A stretch of 64,000 nt of DNA. Source: Paenibacillus dendritiformis. GTDB taxonomy: Bacteria > Bacillota > Bacilli > Paenibacillales > Paenibacillaceae. The notes beneath the pieces are model-generated. The model did no database searches, was not told the DNA's origin, and was given only the letters and a program-made list of their open reading frames with translations. The position numbers and the translations under genes were made by a program. Positions 36,154 through 44,300 of the stretch are shown one piece after another. Position 1 is the first letter of the stretch. Each line of letters begins with the position of its first letter. The stretch is taken from NCBI RefSeq assembly GCF_945605565.1, contig NZ_OX216966.1, positions 1,167,001-1,231,000 of the forward strand, given 5' to 3'.

Positions 36154-36936
36154 GTGAACGTAATCCAGATCGGCAGCTTGACGATCAACGGCGATTTGCT
36201 GGCAAGCTTCGCGTCCTTCCTGATCGCGGCGCTCGTCATCTCGCTCCGGGTCCGCATGGACAAGGGATTGAGTCGCCGCTATGCAGACTGGGCCTACGGG
36301 GTCGCCTTCATCTGTATGTTGAATGCGAAGTTCGGCTTCCTGTGGGACGCACCGTCGATTCTGTGGGAACAGCCGCGCACGCTGTTATTTCTCAGCGGAA
36401 TGTCTACGAACGGCAATATGCTGCTCGTACTCGGCCTCATCGTCTGGACGACCGTATACGTGAGACGGAACGGCTTGTCGTATCCGGTGCTGTCGGATTT
36501 GCTCGCCTATGGGCTGTTGGCATTCCTCGCGGCTTATGGCTGGCTGTACGCGCTGCAGGATAGCGCGGCCCCAGGATATACGACGCTGCCGATGCCAAGC
36601 GGCATCTTCCCAAGAGGTCTGCCGCCTGTCGAATCGATGCTCGCCCTGCTGTTGCTGGCGGGAATATGGATGAGGCGGCGTCCGCCCGGCAGCTTGTCGG
36701 ATGCGCAGTGGACCTTCGTCCCCGTAGGGGCGTTCGGCATGCTTGCCAGCTTTCTGAAGACTCATGAGACGATATGGATGGGGCTCGCCCCTGAACAATG
36801 GCTGTGCGTTGTCCTGCTGGCTGCCGGATATATGGTTGTTCGGCACCGGGAGAAGACCGACACGGAGACAGGGATGGAGACGGAGACGGGGGCGGATACA
36901 TCGCCTGAGCGCTCCGCGGACATGGAGGAAGGATAG
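36154..36936 (+). CDS. Polytopic membrane protein, degenerate Lgt-like paralog
   Basis: Integral membrane protein of 260 residues with about seven helices and a charged, Glu/Thr-rich C-terminus. The layout resembles prolipoprotein diacylglyceryl transferase (Lgt). The segment SGMSTNGNMLLVLGLIVW aligns with Lgt's GGMSFHGGLLG region, and PPVESMLALLLLAGIW aligns with the Lgt PTQLYES helix. The residues needed for catalysis are not there: the HGG motif reads TNGN, and the RxGNFxNxE signature reads AAYGWLYAL. It is likely a non-enzymatic relative. GTG 36154 follows GGGAGGTGA. It sits 33 bases after the kinase gene, so co-expression is likely. Function unknown. Confidence 0.65.
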   Translation: MNVIQIGSLTINGDLLASFASFLIAALVISLRVRMDKGLSRRYADWAYGVAFICMLNAKFGFLWDAPSILWEQPRTLLFLSGMSTNGNMLLVLGLIVWTTVYVRRNGLSYPVLSDLLAYGLLAFLAAYGWLYALQDSAAPGYTTLPMPSGIFPRGLPPVESMLALLLLAGIWMRRRPPGSLSDAQWTFVPVGAFGMLASFLKTHETIWMGLAPEQWLCVVLLAAGYMVVRHREKTDTETGMETETGADTSPERSADMEEG

Positions 36937-36992
36937 GCTTTTTTGCAGGTGCGCATACTAGATGCGAGACTGCATGAAGGAGGCCTATGGAG

Positions 36993-37112
36993 ATGCAAGA
37001 GAGTCATTCCAAGGAGCAAAAGCAGCAGGAACAAGCCAACCGGACTGCCGACACACGCGGTAAAATACCGGTTGACAAAAAGCTGGAAGGACCGAACCGT
37101 CCGTCCACATAA
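36993..37112 (+). CDS. Small hydrophilic protein, 39 aa
   Basis: A short gene of 39 codons ending in the segment DKKLEGPNRPST. The rest is Gln/Glu/Lys-rich. AAGGAGG lies nine bases before ATG 36993, and a strong terminator follows 18 bases after the stop, so it has the marks of a real gene. The sequence resembles small conserved Bacillales proteins of unknown function. A spore-coat or spore-core role is only a guess from size and composition. Confidence 0.65.
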   Translation: MQESHSKEQKQQEQANRTADTRGKIPVDKKLEGPNRPST

Positions 37113-37130
37113 GCGCTAACGGCGCAAGAT

Positions 37131-37170
37131 AAGGGAAAGCCGTTTCCGGAAGGAACGGCTTTCCCTTGCT
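37131..37170 (+). terminator. Rho-independent terminator
   Basis: The perfect 14-bp stem AAGGGAAAGCCGTT/AACGGCTTTCCCTT has a nine-base loop and is followed by GCTTTAC. Confidence 0.88.
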
Positions 37171-37263
37171 TTACTCCTGTGCAAATGGTTAAAATATTAA
37201 CGATAGCACTATCTGGTGACGTCTATCGGGGTAACTATTTTCGGGTTAGGAGTGAAGTGAAGA

Positions 37264-37698
37264 ATGTCTATGTCTTTTGAGCAATATATGCGCGATATGG
37301 TGCAGCCGATGCGCAACGAATTGACATCGATTGGCTTCGAAGAATTGCGGACGCCGGAAGAGGTGGAAGCGAAGCTGCCGACGGCGAAGGGAACCGCGCT
37401 TGTAGTCGTGAACTCCGTATGCGGCTGTGCAGCGGGACAATGCCGTCCAGGCGTGCGCAAAGCGTTGGAGCATGAAGTGACGCCGGATCATTTGTTCACC
37501 GTTTTTGCAGGGCAGGACAAAGAAGCTACGGCACAAGCGCGCGAATACTTTGCGCCGTATCCGCCGTCTTCCCCATCGATCGCTTTGATGAAGGATGGCA
37601 AATTGGTCCATTTTATCGAACGCCACAGCGTAGAAGACCGCTCTGCCGAGCAGATTGCAGCGGATCTGACAGCAGCATTTGATCGCCACTGCCGCTAA
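37264..37698 (+). CDS. brxB: Bacilliredoxin, BrxA/BrxB family
   Basis: Cytoplasmic thiol-disulfide oxidoreductase of 144 residues that removes bacillithiol from mixed disulfides. The thioredoxin-like fold carries the family CGC motif in NSVCGCAAG near residues 53-55, and the family C-terminal segment VHFIERHSVEDRSAE is intact. The gene implies bacillithiol metabolism in the host. The symbol brxB rather than brxA is a guess, since both paralogs are alike. A hairpin terminator follows. The next gene is nadE. Confidence 0.9.
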   Translation: MSMSFEQYMRDMVQPMRNELTSIGFEELRTPEEVEAKLPTAKGTALVVVNSVCGCAAGQCRPGVRKALEHEVTPDHLFTVFAGQDKEATAQAREYFAPYPPSSPSIALMKDGKLVHFIERHSVEDRSAEQIAADLTAAFDRHCR

Positions 37699-37708
37699 TG
37701 CGCAGTCT

Positions 37709-37740
37709 CATCCCCGCGTTGCTCTGATGCGGGGATGTTT
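37709..37740 (+). terminator. Terminator after the bacilliredoxin gene
   Basis: CATCCCCGC/GCGGGGATG forms a perfect 9-bp stem with an 11-base loop and a TTT tail. Confidence 0.8.
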
Positions 37741-37791
37741 CCATAAATACGAGCAGATCGTGAACAGGATGGATCGAAGGGAGATATCCAG

Positions 37792-38601
37792 ATGAGCCTA
37801 CAAGAGGAAATCATCAATCGGTTCGGAGTCAAGCCCCAAATCGATGTAGATGCCGAAATCCGCAAACGTGTTGATTTTTTGAAGCAGTATGTGACCAACG
37901 CAGGTGCGAAAGGGCTGCTGATCGCCATTAGCGGCGGAATCGACAGCGCAGTCGCCGCCGGCTTGTGCAAGCGCGCCACCGACGAGCTATCTGCGGAATC
38001 CGGCCAGGAGTACATGACGCTGGGCGTGTTCCAGCCCTATGGGGAGCAGGTTGACATTGCCGACAGCTATGCCGTCGCGGAAGCGTTTCAGTTGAAGCAT
38101 ACCGTCGAGACCAACATCGAAGAAGCGGTGAACGAGGTTGCGCTTGAGGTCGAGCAAGGCTTCAAGGGACTCGGTCAACCGCGCCATATCAGCGTTCCTG
38201 GAAAAGGGAACATCAAAGCGCGGATACGGATGGTCGCCCAATATGCGCTGGCGTTCGACCTGAACCTGATCGTCGTCGGCACGGACCATGCATCCGAAGC
38301 GTTGACCGGCTTCTACACCAAATGGGGCGACGGAGCCGTGGACATCACTCCGCTGTCCTCCCTGAACAAGCGCCAGATTCGCCAGCTTGCCGAACGGCTA
38401 GGCGTCCCGCGCAGCGTCATCGACAAAGTGCCGACCGCCGGCCTCTGGGAGGGGCAGACCGACGAGAAAGAGCTGGGTGTCTCCTACGAGCACAACAGCG
38501 ACTACCTGGAGGGCAAACCGGTTCCCTCCGACGTTCAAGCGAAGCTCGAACAGCATTATCGCAAAACCGAGCACAAACGCGCCCCGATTCCTGGCATCTA
38601 A
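37792..38601 (+). CDS. nadE: Ammonia-dependent NAD synthetase
   Basis: Last step of NAD synthesis: amidation of nicotinate adenine dinucleotide using ammonia and ATP. The length (269 aa) is that of Bacillus NadE, without the glutaminase domain found in larger forms. The ATP pyrophosphatase loop is AISGGIDSAVAAGL, and the segment VVGTDHASEALTGFYTKWGD is diagnostic. GAAGGGAGAT precedes ATG 37792. A terminator with a six-T tail follows at 38656. Confidence 0.95.
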   Translation: MSLQEEIINRFGVKPQIDVDAEIRKRVDFLKQYVTNAGAKGLLIAISGGIDSAVAAGLCKRATDELSAESGQEYMTLGVFQPYGEQVDIADSYAVAEAFQLKHTVETNIEEAVNEVALEVEQGFKGLGQPRHISVPGKGNIKARIRMVAQYALAFDLNLIVVGTDHASEALTGFYTKWGDGAVDITPLSSLNKRQIRQLAERLGVPRSVIDKVPTAGLWEGQTDEKELGVSYEHNSDYLEGKPVPSDVQAKLEQHYRKTEHKRAPIPGI

Positions 38602-38655
38602 CCGTCATACAAAATAGGCGAGGCCTAAGCCTGCCATATTCGCGTTTGAACGAAG

Positions 38656-38688
38656 AAGACAAGCACATGAATCGTGCTTGTCTTTTTT
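38656..38688 (+). terminator. Terminator after nadE
   Basis: AAGACAAGCAC and GTGCTTGTCTT form an 11-bp stem with a seven-base loop, followed by TTTTT. Confidence 0.93.
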
Positions 38689-39572
38689 ATATCTAATAAA
38701 CCATGCAAGGAAGCTATGCCGAACGCAGAGCTTGCTCCCTCTGGCTAGAGGATACTGGCTCTCCTTAGCATATGGTGGCTGCTTCACTTTCCGTTATTAT
38801 CCCCACAACGCCCTCTAGAGACAGCATACTTCTCTTGCATACTCGCTTATTCAGCAGCTCTTTGAACTTATCCAGAACAGGGGGAAGTTTGAAACGGCGT
38901 TTTTTTGCTTGATGTCGGGTTAGCTGCTTACTTTGAATAATGAAGACACCTCTTTCAGGGGCGGGAGAAAAGTATGTTTTCAAGGCCTTTTGCTCACGAT
39001 CCCCTTGACTCATAAAAGAATAGAGGAACAGCTTGCTTGCGGTGAAATATGAAGGAGACCGTGTTTTGGAAAAGGAGCAGAAAACATACTTCCTGGCATT
39101 CCCCCCAATCAGACGTCATCTTCCGAATTGAAGAACTTACATAGTCAACAGTCAGAGAAGCCGTTAACCGAACCGGACAGCACCGCAATATCGTGAAGCA
39201 GCAATTGTATTATGAGCAATGGGGATAGTGACGAAAAGGCCCAAAAAGAGATGCTGTCCAATATCCAATCCCCCCAAGAATACCTCCCAACAATCACCCT
39301 GGAAGCTGGCGAACCGGTAAGCAGGTATGAGCAGAGGGGATAGCGGCGTAAAGGAGTTGGGGTAAGCCGCGACGGGACGACGGCGACGGGACGACGGCGG
39401 AAGGACGACGGTGACGGAACGACGAGGACGGAACTACGGTGGCGGAACGACGGGGATGAAACGGCCGAAACCAGAGCTGCCCGACCCAGAAAGGATTCGT
39501 CCTGACCAAGGGAAGAGCCGCTGTGGCGGCAGTCTTAGCCGTGACGCCCCGTCGGCGGCCATTCTTGTTCGT
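38689..39572. other. Gene-free repeat-bearing stretch
   Basis: I see no supportable gene in these ~880 bases. The stretch contains an inverted pair AAGTATGTTTTC (about 38972) and GAAAACATACTT (about 39081). It also holds two copies of the dispersed TATGAGCARRGGGATA repeat (39211-39239 and 39326-39354) and a 14-bp minisatellite (39368-39465). Confidence 0.7.
39368..39465. repeat. 14-bp minisatellite, seven copies
   Basis: Seven contiguous 14-base units with consensus GGYGACGGRACGAC. Units start at 39368, 39382, 39396, 39410, 39424, 39438 and 39452, and later units are more diverged. The period is not a multiple of three, so it is unlikely to be coding. Confidence 0.92.
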
Positions 39573-40928
39573 TCAGCCTGATAGTGTTTGGGTGCCTGGC
39601 AAGCCCGTGCGCTTCCGCTGAATCAGGAAGGAGATAAGCCACGTGCATAGCGGCAGTATCCATAGAAAGACGGCAAAGAGCGCGTATTGATGGACAGGCA
39701 CATTTAGAATTGTGGCGCAGAGGACGGCCAGCATATTCCACGGGATCAGGGCAGCGAAGACAAGCGCCGTGTCGGCGACGATGCGGGAGAGCTGCGCTGG
39801 CGGGAAGCGGGTGGCCCACAGCGGCAGCACGCTCCGTCCTGACATCATGATGGGCAGAGTTTGCGTGCAGGAGACAAGCGCCAAGATGAAGCCGAATAAG
39901 CCGATGCGCGCCGTGGCCCCGGGCAGGGACGGCTTCGCGCCCAAAAAGGAGGCCATATACGGCTCCAAGGTGCGCGTCGACTCCAGGATGCCGTTGAAGG
40001 CGCCGGCCATCGCAATCAGCAGGACGAGATCGACCATATTGAGCACGCCTTTCGTATGCAGCGAGGGCAGCGAGGCATGGTCATATCCCCACAGCAGGCC
40101 GTTCCACCATGTCAGCGGATCGTGGCCCTGGAGCCAGGTGCCGAGAATGATTGCCGTCACGATGGAGAGCAGGAAGGCGTACCGCGTTGTAACCCGTAAT
40201 AAGATGGCCGCGACCAGAACGAGAGCGGGCAGGATCAGCAGCGGGTGAAATGCAAAGGCATCGCGATAGGCTTCCATCTGCAATGCCTCGGCCGGAACGA
40301 TCCATGCTCCCGTCCAGTCGAACAAGGCGAAGACGGCCGTAGCCGCGCCGAGGCCGAGCAGGGTTGTGGGCAGCATGGCCCTCGCCTGGAGCTTGACGGG
40401 GGTTCCCGTTGAATCGGCGACCAAGCGGTGGGCGCTCGAGAAGGGGGAGGTGCGATCCCCGACGAACGCACCGGATACGAGTGCCCCGGCCATAAGGGGC
40501 AGCGGCACGCCAGCCACCGCTGCGACTCCCATCATCGGGATGCCTACTGCGCTCAATGTTCCTGTCGAGGTGCCCAGCAGCATGGAAAATAGAGCGGACA
40601 ACCAGAAGGTGAGCGTGGTCATCCAGGCCGGATGGATCCAGGACAGTCCCTGTTCGATTAGATAAGGGATGGTTCCGCTGATCGTCCAGGCCGGAATCAT
40701 CAGGCCGACCATAAGCAGAATCCAGACGACTTCCATCGTATGGAGGGCGCCCGCACGCATATAGCGAAGCAGGTCGGGCCAGGGATGGCCCTGCTTGCGC
40801 GAGCAGAGAGCGAGCACAAGGAAGCCGGTAGCAAAGCCGGCAATATGCGGCAGACCGAGCAGATAGGCAGCGGTAAGGCCGCCTATCGTCGTCAGGACCG
40901 ATACAGCGAGCTGGCGCGGGGTCAACAT
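39573..40928 (-). CDS. NhaC-family Na+/H+ antiporter
   Basis: Membrane antiporter of 451 residues and about 11-12 helices. Family features include the helix LLMVGLMIPAWTISGTIPYLI, the segment LLGTSTGTLSAVGIPMMGVA and GAFVGDRTSPFSSAHRLVA. NhaC members exchange Na+ for H+, or malate/lactate as in MleN/YvsH. It starts 33 bases after the stop of the hydrolase gene on the same strand, so the two are probably one operon. AGGAGTT lies 12 bases before ATG 40928. Substrate is not determined. Confidence 0.88.
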   Translation of the reverse strand: MLTPRQLAVSVLTTIGGLTAAYLLGLPHIAGFATGFLVLALCSRKQGHPWPDLLRYMRAGALHTMEVVWILLMVGLMIPAWTISGTIPYLIEQGLSWIHPAWMTTLTFWLSALFSMLLGTSTGTLSAVGIPMMGVAAVAGVPLPLMAGALVSGAFVGDRTSPFSSAHRLVADSTGTPVKLQARAMLPTTLLGLGAATAVFALFDWTGAWIVPAEALQMEAYRDAFAFHPLLILPALVLVAAILLRVTTRYAFLLSIVTAIILGTWLQGHDPLTWWNGLLWGYDHASLPSLHTKGVLNMVDLVLLIAMAGAFNGILESTRTLEPYMASFLGAKPSLPGATARIGLFGFILALVSCTQTLPIMMSGRSVLPLWATRFPPAQLSRIVADTALVFAALIPWNMLAVLCATILNVPVHQYALFAVFLWILPLCTWLISFLIQRKRTGLPGTQTLSG

Positions 40929-40961
40929 AAGTACACAGCAACTCCTGTCTATGTGTAAAAA

Positions 40962-41819
40962 TTAGCGGGCCTGCAGCCACTGAACGGTTGCTTCAATGGC
41001 GGCCTCCAGCTCCGGTGTCGTGCCTTGGAACGGGTGAACCGTGTTGAACGTATGGCCGCCCCCTTCGATCGTAATCCACTCCGCTTCCGGATAGCTGGCG
41101 ACCAGACGGGCCGAGCCGTCGCGAAAGCCCGGCAGATCGTCCGAGCCTTGGATGAGCGCCAGAGGGAAGCCGGCATCGCGGACGCGATGAATCAGGTTAT
41201 ATTTATCGCGATTGGCTTCCAGGTCGTCCAGCAGCAGACGGGACAACGGAAGAGCTTCGCCCGTGCGGGCGTTAATGACCTTGGATTGCCCCTTGTCCCG
41301 CATTTCCTGCTTCTGCTCCGCGGAGAATAAATCCATATTCGTCACGCCATTCCACGTAAGCACGCCTGCGATATGATCCGGATGCTCCAGCGCATACAGC
41401 AGGCAGCTTGCCCCGCCCCGGCTGTGGCCGAGCAGATAGAGCGGCATCTCCTTCGACCAAGAAAAGCTTCCGCCTTGGGCAGCCAGCCATTCCGGGAATT
41501 CGGGGGATCGAACCCAATCGAGCAGCGTGGCAAGGTCGGTCTGCTCCTCTCCGTACGTATTGATCGCGAACCGCTCCGGCTGATCGAAGCGGTCAAGCGA
41601 AGGGCCGACGCCATTATGCGAAAAATTAAAGGTTATCGCAAGCAGTCCGCTGCGATTGGCGATCTCCTCCGCTGCATAAGGGAACATTCCCCAATCCTTG
41701 AACCCTTTGTACCCGTGAGCAATGAGAAGCACTGCCGGGCGCTGCGGTTGCGCAGGCAGAAATACGTCCCCGCGCAGGATGCGGCCGTCCTGCCCTGAAC
41801 AGGTGAATGCATACTTCAA
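40962..41819 (-). CDS. Alpha/beta hydrolase, dienelactone-hydrolase-like
   Basis: Soluble serine hydrolase of about 285 residues. The nucleophile elbow is GHSRGG in YLLGHSRGGAS. The oxyanion segment is LLIAHGYKGFKDW, the acid is probably in IQGSDDLPG, and the catalytic His is in GGGHTFN near the C-terminus. TTG 41819 is preferred because AAGGAGG lies nine bases upstream; a longer frame to 41867 has no site. It is divergent from the YtrA-type operon and is followed closely by the NhaC antiporter gene. Substrate unknown. Confidence 0.82.
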   Translation of the reverse strand: MKYAFTCSGQDGRILRGDVFLPAQPQRPAVLLIAHGYKGFKDWGMFPYAAEEIANRSGLLAITFNFSHNGVGPSLDRFDQPERFAINTYGEEQTDLATLLDWVRSPEFPEWLAAQGGSFSWSKEMPLYLLGHSRGGASCLLYALEHPDHIAGVLTWNGVTNMDLFSAEQKQEMRDKGQSKVINARTGEALPLSRLLLDDLEANRDKYNLIHRVRDAGFPLALIQGSDDLPGFRDGSARLVASYPEAEWITIEGGGHTFNTVHPFQGTTPELEAAIEATVQWLQAR

Positions 41820-41900
41820 TCTAGCCAACCTCCTTGCCTTCCATCTTATTTTTACCCATTGTACCATACCCCTGAATTGGAGCAGAATGTCATTTTCATG

Positions 41901-41953
41901 TTGACAGGAATCTCTATACTTGTGTACTATGTGTATTAGTTGTGATAGTACAC
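41901..41953 (+). promoter_or_regulatory. Promoter and YtrA-type operator of the GntR/ABC operon
   Basis: TTGACA (41901-41906) and TACTAT (41925-41930) form a promoter with an 18-base spacer. An exact inverted repeat, GTGTACTAT (41922-41930) and ATAGTACAC (41945-41953), covers the -10 element and start region. Such long spaced palindromes are typical of autoregulated YtrA-subfamily GntR repressors; the gene for one starts 40 bases downstream. Confidence 0.82.
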
Positions 41954-41992
41954 TTTTGCTTTTGGTTCGATCAGCAGAAAGGGAGGGTGTCC

Positions 41993-42379
41993 ATGTTTCG
42001 TCTGCAAGAGCAGAGCGCTTCGCCGATTTATGAGCAGATTGTGGACCAGATGAAAGCGCTCATCGCGACGGGAGCGCTGCAAGCAGGAGAGAAGGTGCCC
42101 TCGGTGCGCGAGCTGTCCGCCATGCTGCTGGTTAACCCGAATACGGTCAGCAAGGCTTATCAGGAGCTCGAACGGCAAGGGGTGATTGTGACGATGCGGG
42201 GCAAAGGCACGTTTGTCGCTGAAGCGGCTTCTCCCGGCATGGCGGAGGAACGGAAGAAGAAGCTGAGAGAGGACGTCAAGCGGATCGCCCTGGAAGCGAA
42301 GCATCTCGGACTGGAACCGTCCAGTCTGCTGGACATGGTGGAGCAGGCATGTCATGAATGGTGGAGGGAAGAATCATGA
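41993..42379 (+). CDS. GntR-family regulator, YtrA subfamily
   Basis: Small repressor of 128 residues. The winged helix carries SPIYEQIVDQMKALIATG and VRELSAMLLVNPNTVSKAYQELE. A short C-terminal tail follows, as in YtrA, in place of a large effector domain. AAAGGGAGGG precedes ATG 41993. The ATG of the ABC ATPase gene overlaps its TGA stop, so the operon is tightly coupled. It probably binds the GTGTACTAT inverted repeat at its own promoter. In Bacillus the YtrA operon responds to cell-wall antibiotics; a similar cue here is inference. Confidence 0.92.
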   Translation: MFRLQEQSASPIYEQIVDQMKALIATGALQAGEKVPSVRELSAMLLVNPNTVSKAYQELERQGVIVTMRGKGTFVAEAASPGMAEERKKKLREDVKRIALEAKHLGLEPSSLLDMVEQACHEWWREES

Positions 42380-43251
42380 TGCAAGTGGAGGCTGTACATA
42401 AATCGATTGACAGCAAGCCCGTCCTGCGCGGCGTCAGCTTCGGCATCGAGCCGGGGCGCATCGTCGGGCTCGTGGGCCGGAACGGAACCGGCAAGACGAC
42501 GCTGATGCGGACGATGGTCGGCATCTATAGCCCGGATCAGGGCAGCGTCGCTTTTGACGGGATTAGCGTTCACCGCTATCCGGAGCTGAAGCGGGATATC
42601 GTCTTTGTCCCGGATGCGCCGACGGCGCTGGAATCGTATACGATTCGGGAGTGCGCCAGCTGGTACGCGCAAATTTACCCGAATTTTGATCTTTTTTATT
42701 TTACGGAGGCAATGGAAGAATTCAAGCTCCCGCTGCACAAGCGGGTACGGTCGCTGTCGAAGGGCATGAAAATGCTGTTCAGCGCGGCTCTCGGGCTGGC
42801 TACGAAAGCGCGGCTGATTCTATTCGACGAGCCGACGAACGGGATAGACGCGGTAGCGAAGAAGCAGCTGTTAAGTCTGATTGTCGGATCGCTGGATGAA
42901 GAGTCTTCCATCCTCATCTCATCGCATATGCTGGATGAGCTGGACCGCATCGCTGATACGGTTGTCCTGCTGCGGGAAGGACGGACCGAGGAAGTGTGGG
43001 AGCTGGAGCAGCTGCGGCAGCAAATCAAGAAGCTGCAGATCGTGTTCGGCAAGCCGGAGCCGCCAGCCTGGCTCTATGAGCCGGATGTATTCGTCCTCCA
43101 GCAGGTCGGCCGGGTGTACACGGTGATTGTGGAATCGGAAGCGGCCTTGGAGGCGTTGAAGCGGGAGGAACCGATGCTGATAGACGAGCTCCCGCTCTCG
43201 CTGGAAGATTGGTTTACATGGAAGTCGGGAGGTGACGGGGGTGCTGCATAA
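42376..43251 (+). CDS. ABC transporter ATPase (YtrB-like)
   Basis: ATPase subunit of 291 residues, with Walker A GRNGTGKTT. The signature region SLSKGMKMLFSAAL replaces LSGGQ, and Walker B is LILFDEPTNGID. The H loop is present as SSHMLDELDRIAD. A ~75-residue C-terminal extension may be regulatory. ATG 42376 or 42379 can start it; both lie within the ATGATG overlapping the upstream stop codon. It pairs with the membrane gene that overlaps its 3' end. Confidence 0.9.
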   Translation: MMQVEAVHKSIDSKPVLRGVSFGIEPGRIVGLVGRNGTGKTTLMRTMVGIYSPDQGSVAFDGISVHRYPELKRDIVFVPDAPTALESYTIRECASWYAQIYPNFDLFYFTEAMEEFKLPLHKRVRSLSKGMKMLFSAALGLATKARLILFDEPTNGIDAVAKKQLLSLIVGSLDEESSILISSHMLDELDRIADTVVLLREGRTEEVWELEQLRQQIKKLQIVFGKPEPPAWLYEPDVFVLQQVGRVYTVIVESEAALEALKREEPMLIDELPLSLEDWFTWKSGGDGGAA

Positions 43252-44242
43252 TTGGTTTGTCCGGCCGCTGTGGAGGAAGGAGATTCGCCAGACATGGGGC
43301 TTGCTCGGGTTGATGCTGCTGCTTGGATTCTTTGCCGTCTTGTTCACACATATGCAGCAATGGTGGTTCCAGACGCCGGAGTATATCCAGCATAACGCCT
43401 CGATATTCGACCGAGACACGGATAATGCGGTGAGTTGGGCGTTTTCCGAAAAGTATGCCATTTTCCAGTTCGGTCTTGCACTGATCTGCTTTTTGCTGGC
43501 TTTGTGGCAGATGGGCTACGAACGGCGCAGCCACATCAGCGAGCTGGGGTTCGCCTTGCCTTATCCGCGATGGCTTATCTATGGCACGAAATGGATGGTA
43601 GGCGCCGCTTATATCATCTCGTCCGTGTTCGTCATCACCGTGCTGTACGCCGTCATGCTGTGGGCATCTCCCGTCGGCTCTCATTTTCACGTCATGGTTT
43701 TCATAAAGTACGCGTTCCATGTTATTTTTGCCGTCCTGTCGGTGTATACGTTTATGCTGTTCATCGGTTCCTTCACAGGCAGCTGGACCGCCCAGGCGGT
43801 GCTGACCCTCATTCTTTTCTGCATTTATGAGTTTATGGTTTTGATGCTGCACCAGCTTGCCTATGTTTTCTTTCTGGTTCCGATCTACCAGCGTATGGAT
43901 TTGCGCGGGACCGTATGGGAAAAACTCAATGTCCTGGGGTGGATTACCGAAGAAATCGATCGGTATCCGTACGGATTCGTCGGCGTGTCCGCTCTGCTGC
44001 TGCTTGTCGCGGGTCTTGTCCTGTATAACCGCAATCCGCTGGAGAACAACGGCAAGCTGATCTTGTTTCCTTCGGGGGAGAAGGTGCTGATTGGGGGCTT
44101 CGTCCTGTGCGCCGCTCTGCTTGGCGGCAATATCGGTTATGGTCTTGTCTACCCGGGCCGCTTGGGATACTTGATTGGGGCCGGATTCTGTTTTCTGCTC
44201 GGGTATCTGATCATCCGGACTCTGACTCGGATGAGGCTGTAG
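43241..44242 (+). CDS. ABC transporter membrane subunit
   Basis: Polytopic membrane protein of 333 residues with about eight helices and no large soluble domain. It overlaps the 3' end of the ATPase gene in another frame, which marks it as the permease partner. GTG 43241 has GGGAGG eight bases upstream. The sequence does not match a named permease that I recognise beyond the ABC-2/YtrC-D type. The operon likely exports or senses a cell-envelope-active compound, by analogy only. Confidence 0.8.
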   Translation: MLHNWFVRPLWRKEIRQTWGLLGLMLLLGFFAVLFTHMQQWWFQTPEYIQHNASIFDRDTDNAVSWAFSEKYAIFQFGLALICFLLALWQMGYERRSHISELGFALPYPRWLIYGTKWMVGAAYIISSVFVITVLYAVMLWASPVGSHFHVMVFIKYAFHVIFAVLSVYTFMLFIGSFTGSWTAQAVLTLILFCIYEFMVLMLHQLAYVFFLVPIYQRMDLRGTVWEKLNVLGWITEEIDRYPYGFVGVSALLLLVAGLVLYNRNPLENNGKLILFPSGEKVLIGGFVLCAALLGGNIGYGLVYPGRLGYLIGAGFCFLLGYLIIRTLTRMRL

Positions 44243-44260
44243 CGGGCAGGGATAATAGAG

Positions 44261-44292
44261 CGGGCGGGAGCGGATGTACAAGCTCCCGCCCG
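44261..44292. terminator. Bidirectional terminator between the ABC operon and bioA
   Basis: CGGGCGGGAGC and GCTCCCGCCCG form a perfect 11-bp stem with a ten-base loop. It ends just before the bioA stop codon on the other strand. Confidence 0.8.
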
Positions 44293-44300
44293 TCTTGCGT

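Noticed and set aside
38765..39013. 82-codon minus-strand open frame
   Set aside because: No clear ribosome site, no recognisable family, and it lies in a repeat-bearing gap.
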